Below, piece by piece: positions 1 to 5,540 of a stretch of DNA of 7,143 nucleotides (position 1 is its first letter; each line of letters opens with the position of its first letter). The translations under genes were made by a program, and so were the position numbers. The stretch spans positions 1 to 7,143 of the forward strand of contig DMYM01000309.1 in the NCBI GenBank assembly GCA_003483645.1. The letters are read 5' to 3'. Origin of the DNA: Verrucomicrobiales bacterium (lineage in GTDB: Bacteria > Verrucomicrobiota > Verrucomicrobiia > Verrucomicrobiales > Akkermansiaceae). The notes under the pieces were generated by a model. It searched no databases and was not told where the DNA came from. It was given only the letters and a program-made list of their open reading frames with translations.

Positions 1-21
1 CCGGGGGTATATGCTGTGCCC

Positions 22-1509
22 ATGGGCCTGATCGATTGTCAGGAAATGCGCGAGCTGGAGGAAAAGGTCTTCCAGGCCGGGGTTTCGGCTGAGGCTCTCA
101 TGAACAAGGCCGGACGGCGGCTGGGAGAGGCCCTGAGGGCTCTCTACCCGGAACCCGGGACGGCGGTGGCTTATCTGGGCCGGGGCAATAACGGGGGCGA
201 TGCCCTGGTTGCCCTGCAGGTATTGCGGGTGGCGGGGTGGCACATCGCCCTGCGCTGTCCCTTTCAACCACTGGAGCTCGGCCTCCTCCCCCGCCGCAAG
301 CTGCGGGAGCTGGGCGAGGTGGAGTTACGACAGGATGCCTTTGAGCCGATTGACCATCCGGGGCCTCTCCTGCTGATCGACGGGCTGCTCGGCATCGGGG
401 CGAGGGGCCCCTTGCGCGATCCCCTGCGTTCCCTCGCGGTCGAGATGAACGACCTGCGCCTACGGGCGGGTGCGCGGGTGGTGGCGGTGGACATTCCGTC
501 CGGTCTCGATGGAGACACCGGTGAGCCTGGTGAGGGAGCGGTCCGGGCGGACCTTACCGCCACCATCGGGATACCGAAGAGGGGGCTGGTGGCCGACGGC
601 GCTCTCAATCACGTGGGCCGGATCGAGGTCATTCCCCTGGAGGAACTACCCGTTCCGGCCGGGGGAGACCACTTGACCACCGCACGGAACCTCCGCCCCC
701 TCCTTCCGCCCCGGGACTTTGAGATCCACAAAGGGCAGGCCGGCCGGGTCGGAATCGTGGCGGGGTCGCGGGGAATGCTCGGGGCCGCGGGGCTCGCGGC
801 CCTCGGAGCGCTGCGTGGGGGCGCGGGCCTCGTGACAGTCTACGTCATGGAGCGGGACTATCCGCTCCTGATCTCGGCGGGCCCGCCACAGGAAGCGATG
901 ATCAGGCCGGTGGCCAGTTATGCCGAGGTTGGGGACGACGGACAGGACGTTCTGGTGGTCGGTCCCGGCCTGGGTCGTCCGGGGGGCAACGAGGAGACAG
1001 CTCTCCTGGATCTTCTTGGACGCAACGACCTTCCGCTCGTGGTTGATGCCGACGCGCTTAACCTTCTTGCCACCGCAGGGGTGGCGGGCAGGGTGCACCG
1101 CCAGATGGTGCTCACTCCCCATCCGGGCGAAATGCAGCGACTTTTCCCGGAGGGGGGCGAGTTGAGCCGGGCAGAAAGGGCGCGACAATTCGTGGCGACC
1201 TGCCCATGCACCTTGCTCTACAAGGGGGCACGAACCATCGTGACCTCGACGGGAGAGGAGCTTCACTACAACAGCACGGGTCATCCCGGGATGGCCACCG
1301 GCGGACAGGGGGACGTTCTGAGTGGATTGCTGGGGGCGCTGGCAGCGGGAGGGCTCCAGCTCATGGACGCAGCCCGCGCTGCCGCCTGGCTGGCTGGCCG
1401 TGCGGCGGAGTTGGCCCTGGAGGACGGCCAGTCGGAGCAGTCCCTGGTGGCGGGAGACACCGCCCGTTGGCTGGGAGGAGCGTTCCATGCGCTTCGCCGG
1501 GGCTGCTAG
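22..1509 (+). CDS. nnr: Bifunctional NAD(P)H-hydrate epimerase / ADP-dependent NAD(P)H-hydrate dehydratase
   Basis: This cytosolic metabolite-repair enzyme restores NAD(P)H from its hydrated forms: the N-terminal domain epimerises R- and S-NAD(P)HX, and the C-terminal domain dehydrates S-NAD(P)HX, using ADP in bacteria. Counting from the GTG at 16, the YjeF_N part covers about residues 5-215 with LMNKAG (28-33), GRGNNGGDA (55-63), DGLLGIG (122-128) and DIPSGLDGDTGE (159-170). The YjeF_C part covers about 225-495 with HKGQAGRVGIVAGS (238-251), GPGLGR (316-321), VVDADALNLL (342-351), LTPHPGEM (366-373) and the nucleotide-binding GMATGGQGDVLSG (425-437). The total of about 497 residues fits a full-length fusion. 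The start is uncertain. ATG at 22 matches the usual family start a few residues before the MRELE motif, but GTG at 16 follows a G-rich stretch, and the frame stays open to the left edge. The next gene begins 87 bases downstream. The function is certain from the motifs; only the exact N-terminus is open. Confidence 0.95.
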   Translation: MGLIDCQEMRELEEKVFQAGVSAEALMNKAGRRLGEALRALYPEPGTAVAYLGRGNNGGDALVALQVLRVAGWHIALRCPFQPLELGLLPRRKLRELGEVELRQDAFEPIDHPGPLLLIDGLLGIGARGPLRDPLRSLAVEMNDLRLRAGARVVAVDIPSGLDGDTGEPGEGAVRADLTATIGIPKRGLVADGALNHVGRIEVIPLEELPVPAGGDHLTTARNLRPLLPPRDFEIHKGQAGRVGIVAGSRGMLGAAGLAALGALRGGAGLVTVYVMERDYPLLISAGPPQEAMIRPVASYAEVGDDGQDVLVVGPGLGRPGGNEETALLDLLGRNDLPLVVDADALNLLATAGVAGRVHRQMVLTPHPGEMQRLFPEGGELSRAERARQFVATCPCTLLYKGARTIVTSTGEELHYNSTGHPGMATGGQGDVLSGLLGALAAGGLQLMDAARAAAWLAGRAAELALEDGQSEQSLVAGDTARWLGGAFHALRRGC

Positions 1510-1523
1510 GATACGTTTGATCA

Positions 1524-1546
1524 AAAGCGGGAAGAGATTCCGCTTT
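1524..1546 (+). terminator. Small hairpin after nnr, weak terminator or attenuator candidate
   Basis: AAAGCGG (1524-1530) is complementary to CCGCTTT (1540-1546). The 7-bp stem can extend inward by two A-T pairs if one G is bulged. It starts 15 bases after the nnr stop. The downstream arm ends in only three T and continues AACCTT, so it lacks the U-tract of a standard intrinsic terminator. It may weaken read-through, stabilise the nnr mRNA 3' end, or mean nothing. No convincing -35/-10 pair was found in the rest of the 1510-1596 gap, which leaves read-through from nnr as a possible source of transcription for the protease gene. Confidence 0.3.
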
Positions 1547-1596
1547 AACCTTGGCCGGGATGGGGGCATTCTTGCCAGCGTTCCCCTTAGCGCCCT

Positions 1597-3126
1597 ATGA
1601 ACGATGGAATGCGCCGCTTTGCTGTTCTGTTCGGGGTATTTGTCTTCGCGTTTCTCGCCGTCTTTGTCTTCCGGAAGATGCAGGGGGGTGAGGGATTCTT
1701 CGACATCTTCAAATTCTGGGAGAGAGACCGGGAGGAGAAGTTCATCCCGGAAAGCTACACCCTGAGCAACAAGCCGGCCCTCTCCCCGGGGGAGGTCGAG
1801 TTTCTCTCCGCCCTGGACGGGGAATTCGCCAGACTGACGGAAGCGGTGGTGCCGTCCGTGGTGTCGTTGCACACCGAGGGCATCAAGCGTCAGCTCATGC
1901 AGGACTGGTTCGGGCGGGTTTGGGTCGACGAGGGCTACCCTGTGCGCGGGATCGGGTCCGGGGTGATCGTCTCCGAAGAGGGCCACGTGGTGACCAACGA
2001 ACACGTCACAAACGGGAAGTCGAAAATCAGCGTTACCATGCACGACGGCAAAACCTATCCCGCGACCGTGATCGGAGAAGACCGGGCCCTTGACATCGCG
2101 GTCATCAGGATCAAGGCGGATCGAGATTTCAAGCCTCTCAAATTCGGGGATTCGGGGCGCGTGCGGCAGGGACAACAGGCCCTCGCCATCGGGAACCCCT
2201 TTGGCTTTGGGGAGACCGTGACACGCGGGATCATCTCCGCCAAGGAAAGGACCATCTCGGATCGCCAGCGGGACCTTTTCCAGACCGATGCGGCCATCAA
2301 TCCAGGGAATTCAGGCGGCCCCTTGATCAATATTTACGGCGAGATCATCGGGATCAATGCCGCGATCTACTCCCCCGATACCGAGGATCGTGGCTTTGTG
2401 GGGATTGGGTTCTCTATCCCGGCCAACGACGTGCGGGAGGTTTTCGAACAGATCCTGGCCAAGGGGAGGGCCACGCGCGGATGGCTCGGCGTGCGCTGCT
2501 ACGATTGGAATCCCCTCGTGCGGGAAAAGATCGGGTGGCACGAAACCGGGGGAGTCTATATCGTGGATGTGGTGCCCGATTCCCCCGCCCAGAAGGCCGG
2601 GTTGCAGGCCGATGACGTGGTGGTCAGCTACAACGGGAAACCGGTGGCAAATCGCGTCCACTTCTTCAGTGAGATTCAACGGACGCCCGTTGACCGGGAA
2701 GTGGCGATCAAGGTGTGGCGATCCGGTGAAGAGGTGAGCCTCACCGCCACCGTGATTGACGCGGAAGACTCGGAGTCCCTGACGCGGCGGCGCGAACCGG
2801 GCACGCGCAGTGCTACCGATGAGCGCATCATCCAGGACATCGGCATAAAGGTGCAGGAATTGACCCTCCTCCAACGCACGCGGGGGGGCAGCGGAGTTCT
2901 CATCACCGCAGTCGCTGCGGGCAGTCAGGCTGCCCGACGGGGTTTGCGCCCGGGCGACCTGGTCCTGGAGGTCAACAACGTCCGGGTGGAGCATCCCATC
3001 GACTTTTACGCCCGCCTGGTGGCCTCCGCGGCGGTCCAGCAGACTTCCATCGCGGTCCAGCGGGGTCGGAAAATTTATCGGGTCAGGCCCTTTGAGCGGG
3101 TGGCCCGCATGGAGAACGAGGAATAG
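1597..3126 (+). CDS. Membrane-anchored HtrA/Deg-family serine protease with two PDZ domains
   Basis: This is a trypsin-fold serine endopeptidase of the HtrA/DegP/DegQ family (peptidase family S1C), expected to degrade or hold misfolded proteins in the periplasm. The 509 residues begin with MRRF and a hydrophobic segment (about 8-25) followed by RKMQGG. There is no AxA cleavage site, so this looks like an uncleaved membrane anchor. The protease domain (about 80-290) carries the complete triad: His136 in VTNEHV, Asp166 in ALDIAV and Ser239 in NPGNSGGPL. PDZ1 spans about 294-390 (carboxylate loop near GWLGV, then GGVYIVDVVPDSPAQKAGL). A more divergent PDZ2 spans about 412-495 (GSGVLITAVAAGSQAARRGL). 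Two PDZ domains are usual for DegP/DegQ, whereas an N-terminal anchor is usual for DegS, so the protein mixes both layouts. ATG 1597 has no clear ribosome binding site; ATG 1609 (fifth codon) is an alternative. It lies between nnr and the OmpA-domain gene, 68 bases upstream of the latter. The family is certain; the physiological substrate is unknown. Confidence 0.95.
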   Translation: MNDGMRRFAVLFGVFVFAFLAVFVFRKMQGGEGFFDIFKFWERDREEKFIPESYTLSNKPALSPGEVEFLSALDGEFARLTEAVVPSVVSLHTEGIKRQLMQDWFGRVWVDEGYPVRGIGSGVIVSEEGHVVTNEHVTNGKSKISVTMHDGKTYPATVIGEDRALDIAVIRIKADRDFKPLKFGDSGRVRQGQQALAIGNPFGFGETVTRGIISAKERTISDRQRDLFQTDAAINPGNSGGPLINIYGEIIGINAAIYSPDTEDRGFVGIGFSIPANDVREVFEQILAKGRATRGWLGVRCYDWNPLVREKIGWHETGGVYIVDVVPDSPAQKAGLQADDVVVSYNGKPVANRVHFFSEIQRTPVDREVAIKVWRSGEEVSLTATVIDAEDSESLTRRREPGTRSATDERIIQDIGIKVQELTLLQRTRGGSGVLITAVAAGSQAARRGLRPGDLVLEVNNVRVEHPIDFYARLVASAAVQQTSIAVQRGRKIYRVRPFERVARMENEE

Positions 3127-3146
3127 AGATAGAAGAGGTTGGCTCT

Positions 3147-3174
3147 TTGCGTTTTATGGGGGACGCCCTATAAT
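3147..3174 (+). promoter_or_regulatory. Sigma-70-like promoter for the OmpA-domain / M23 gene pair
   Basis: A perfect TATAAT -10 box (3169-3174) lies 16 bases after TTGCGT (3147-3152), which matches the -35 consensus in four of six positions. Transcription would start near 3180-3182, leaving a 5' leader of only about 14 bases before the ATG at 3195. The promoter sits in the short gap after the protease gene, so the two downstream genes could be transcribed independently of it. The boxes and spacing are visible in the sequence; activity is inferred. Confidence 0.6.
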
Positions 3175-3194
3175 GGAGCACTGGGGTTCTGCTC

Positions 3195-4568
3195 ATGTCC
3201 TACGATCCTGATGACTCCTACAAATCCCGCACTACGTTCGGGGTAGTTGTTCTTGTCGCCGTGGTTGTTGTTTCCGGGTTGGCCTTCTTCTTCGTCGCCC
3301 GCTTCCTTTCTTCGGAGGGCAATGAGGCAAAAGACAGCGGAGGAGCGGAAGAACCTGCAGAAGTGGTGCGTGCGCTCGACGTGCTCGATAAGGCTCCGGA
3401 GCAATTCGGGCCGGGGGAAGTGACAGTGGATCCGGAGAGCGCCGATCAGATCTTCAATTCGCTCGGGATCGGGGTGACCACCGCCAAGCCGGCCCTCCTG
3501 GTTGAGCAGATCGGCCGCACCCTGGAGGCGGGGAAGGTCCAGGCGGCGGCCAACCTGATCGGCCGGAAAGCTCTTTCGGAAGATCAGGTTAAGCAACTGC
3601 AGGAGCTGGCTGGCCAGGCCCGCCTGAAGCTCAATGAGGACCGCCCGATCAGCGAGATCGGGGAACTGGAAGTCAACAGGCGCGGTCGCTGGGCCTTGAA
3701 CCTGGGGGACGATTACGGCCCCCGCATCTATCTCGACCTTTTCCGGAAGCAGGGCAAGTGGGGAGTTGAGAAGGTGGTTCTTCCCGGGGGGGGCCCCAAT
3801 GGTGAGGGGCTTGGCCGGGCCGTCATGGGCGATGCGCTGGGAATTACCGATGCCTTTCTGCAAGCCGCCCTCAGGCAGAGCTTCGAGACCGCCAGGTCCT
3901 TTGTGGATCCCAAGGAGGTTTCCGACGCCAAGATCGCGGGCCTCTGCATCGTCTTGGAGGAAGGGCAGTATCAATTACGCGAACACAAACCGCTGCGCGC
4001 GGTCCTTAACCGGGAAAAGGTGGCGGCCTTCCTTGCCAACGTGGAAACCAGCGACGGCTCACAGGCGGCCCAGTTCGGGATCAACCTGAGGCGGGCCGAT
4101 GAGAATTCGCCTTGGCGGGTGGTCGAGATTAATCTCGACCAGTTGCTGGCGGATTACGCGCAGCGCGTGGCGGGGGCCGACGTCTATTACACTCCCCTCA
4201 TCCGCAATCCGAAGGGAGGCGATACCCTTATTATCTACTTCGGCTTCGATGAAGAAACGCTCACCGCACGGACCGAGCGCCAGTTGGAAATCGTGTCCCT
4301 CCTGTTGCAGACCGACAAGGAGAAGAAGCTCACCCTGAGCGGGCATGCCGATGCCATCGGTTCCGAAGCCTACAACGAAAGCCTCTCCGGCCGTCGCGCC
4401 GAAACGGTGCGTCAGTTCCTGGTCGACAGCGGAGTGCCCCCCGGGCAGATTGAGACCATCGCTCTTGGCAAGACCCAGCCGCGGCGCCCCAATACCACCG
4501 TGGGCGGGGCGGACAATCCGGATGGTCGCCGGGTCAACCGCCGCGCCGAGATTTACCTCGATTTCTGA
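3195..4568 (+). CDS. Single-pass membrane protein with C-terminal OmpA-like peptidoglycan-binding domain
   Basis: The 457-residue protein probably tethers the envelope to peptidoglycan. A short polar N-terminus is followed by a strongly hydrophobic segment (about 15-37) and an acidic, Gly/Ala/Glu-rich linker (about 40-58). There is no N-terminal beta-barrel, so it resembles MotB- or Pal-type anchoring rather than classic OmpA. Residues 345-457 are an OmpA C-terminal domain: SGHADAIGSEAYN (382-394), LSGRRAETV (397-405) and NRRAEI (448-453). Asp386 and Arg401 align with E. coli OmpA Asp271 and Arg286, which hold diaminopimelate, so binding to DAP-type peptidoglycan is expected. The middle (about 60-335) is not recognised. 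It seems to contain two alpha+beta units, about 95-197 and 215-325, each ending in strand-rich sequence (RWALNL, RIYLDLFRKQGKWGVEKV; FGINLRR, WRVVEINLDQLL) that may be NTF2/DUF4878-like. The start at ATG 3195 follows TGGGG by eight bases and lies just downstream of the promoter. The M23 gene starts seven bases after its stop. The OmpA domain is certain; the role of the middle region is not. Confidence 0.9.
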   Translation: MSYDPDDSYKSRTTFGVVVLVAVVVVSGLAFFFVARFLSSEGNEAKDSGGAEEPAEVVRALDVLDKAPEQFGPGEVTVDPESADQIFNSLGIGVTTAKPALLVEQIGRTLEAGKVQAAANLIGRKALSEDQVKQLQELAGQARLKLNEDRPISEIGELEVNRRGRWALNLGDDYGPRIYLDLFRKQGKWGVEKVVLPGGGPNGEGLGRAVMGDALGITDAFLQAALRQSFETARSFVDPKEVSDAKIAGLCIVLEEGQYQLREHKPLRAVLNREKVAAFLANVETSDGSQAAQFGINLRRADENSPWRVVEINLDQLLADYAQRVAGADVYYTPLIRNPKGGDTLIIYFGFDEETLTARTERQLEIVSLLLQTDKEKKLTLSGHADAIGSEAYNESLSGRRAETVRQFLVDSGVPPGQIETIALGKTQPRRPNTTVGGADNPDGRRVNRRAEIYLDF

Positions 4569-4575
4569 CAGGAAG

Positions 4576-5376
4576 ATGGGCCGTGGCTTTCGCAGTGAGA
4601 TCGTGGTGGGGCTGTGCCTCTTCGTGCTCTTCCTGCTGGGCGCGATCTTTTTCAATACCCCGCGCAGGAGCAACCCGATTCAATCGCTGCGTTCCTGGCA
4701 GGATGCCGACGCGCCGCCCGGTTATCCGGTGGGGGCGGACGAGGATTCAGACGGCCGCATCCCTCCCTTTGACGGAGGCTACCTTCTACACGATGCCTTC
4801 ACGCGCTTCCTTCTCCCTCCGGTTACTCTTCTTGAGCAGCCCCTCGGCTCCGAGACCGGAGCCTTCACCTACAACGCCCAGCCCTTCTTCGAGATGAACG
4901 AGCGGGCGCAAATGAATCACCTGGGCGACGACCTGAACGGAATCGGCGGCGGCAATTCTGATCTCGGTAACCCGGTCTACGCGGCGGGCAACGGACATGT
5001 CGTTTTTGCGGGAGACCGGCGAAACAAGTGGGGCAAGGTGGTCATCCTGGGACACCGTCTGCCGGACGGGCGTCTGGCCCACAGCCTGTACGGCCATCTC
5101 GACAAGCTCTCAGTGGCCCCGGGCGCGGTGGTGGCGCGTGGACAGCAACTGGGGACAGTGGGCACCGGGAACGATGCCTGGCTCGCCCACCTCCACTTCG
5201 AGGTATACGAGGGAGCCTGCCTTGAACCGGGTGACGGCTATTCCCTGCACCAGGGCAACCGCATCGATCCCGCCGCCCTGGTCGCCGCTCACCGTCCGGC
5301 CGCTCCCGAAGAGCTTTCGCCGGCACCGCTGGGAGTCTTTGAATGGGTGCAGCAGACCTTCAGGCTGGGGGAGTAA
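4576..5376 (+). CDS. Membrane-anchored M23-family (LytM-type) zinc metallopeptidase
   Basis: M23 enzymes are zinc endopeptidases that cut peptidoglycan cross-links. From ATG 4576 the protein has 266 residues: a single hydrophobic anchor (about 9-26) followed by RR, a linker region of about 80 residues, and a peptidase domain (about 98-235). The HxGxD motif is present as HLGDD (His115, Asp119), YGHL supplies His174, and HLHFE supplies His205 and the zinc ligand His207. The supporting motif WGKVVILGH (152-160) is also intact. All catalytic positions are kept, so this should be an active hydrolase, unlike the degenerate LytM activators EnvC and NlpD. The frame is open further upstream inside the OmpA-domain gene, but the coding sense there belongs to that gene. 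ATG 4576 is chosen because it puts the membrane segment at the N-terminus and lies seven bases after the preceding stop. The upstream AGGAAG sits very close to the ATG, and translational coupling to the OmpA-domain gene is likely. The family is very secure; substrate bond and partner are inferred. Confidence 0.92.
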   Translation: MGRGFRSEIVVGLCLFVLFLLGAIFFNTPRRSNPIQSLRSWQDADAPPGYPVGADEDSDGRIPPFDGGYLLHDAFTRFLLPPVTLLEQPLGSETGAFTYNAQPFFEMNERAQMNHLGDDLNGIGGGNSDLGNPVYAAGNGHVVFAGDRRNKWGKVVILGHRLPDGRLAHSLYGHLDKLSVAPGAVVARGQQLGTVGTGNDAWLAHLHFEVYEGACLEPGDGYSLHQGNRIDPAALVAAHRPAAPEELSPAPLGVFEWVQQTFRLGE

Positions 5377-5540
5377 GGCCGGGAGGAGCCCATCGGGCAT
5401 CGAGCTCCGGGGAATACTGGTTTTCGGACTTGCCTGCCCTGGCGGGAGCGGTCCGGAAGGTGAGCGGCGACCAGGGCGGCTCAAGGCAACGTCGGACCGT
5501 GGAAGCAGGGATGGAAGGCAGGCTCTCCACAAGGCTTCCG
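5377..5540. other. Convergent intergenic region with inverted repeats
   Basis: This 164-base gap lies between the two convergent operons and shows no credible gene. It contains GCCCTGG (5436-5442) complementary to CCAGGGC (5471-5477), extendable to about 9 bp with a G-T pair, and CGGTCCG (5449-5455) complementary to CGGACCG (5493-5499). It also contains GGAAGC (5501-5506) complementary to GCTTCC (5534-5539). The first two pairs overlap and would compete. Neither has a following T-run on either strand, so they are not standard intrinsic terminators. They could be structured 3' ends or chance pairing in GC-rich DNA. Confidence 0.35.

Noticed and set aside
1..31. End of an upstream gene in another frame (TGA at 29-31) overlapping nnr
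   Set aside because: Only about ten codons are visible, which is too little to tell a gene end from a random frame.
646..2175. Long antisense open frame (509 codons) across the nnr-protease junction
   Set aside because: It lies opposite two genes with complete catalytic motifs, its translation is rich in Arg, Pro and His with no recognisable domain, and long antisense frames are expected in GC-rich DNA.
3031..3061. Direct repeat of GCGGTCCAGC, 21 bases apart
   Set aside because: It lies in the PDZ2 coding sequence, encodes two similar Ala-Val-Gln stretches in frame, and occurs only twice; chance codon reuse explains it.
4345..4575. N-terminal extension of the M23 gene into the OmpA-domain gene
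   Set aside because: The extra residues are Pro/Arg/Ser-rich out-of-frame translation of the OmpA domain; ATG 4576 puts a membrane segment at the N-terminus.
4576..4630. Lipobox around the cysteine at residue 14 of the M23 protein
   Set aside because: The residue before Cys is Leu, which signal peptidase II does not accept, and the Cys lies inside the hydrophobic helix rather than after it.
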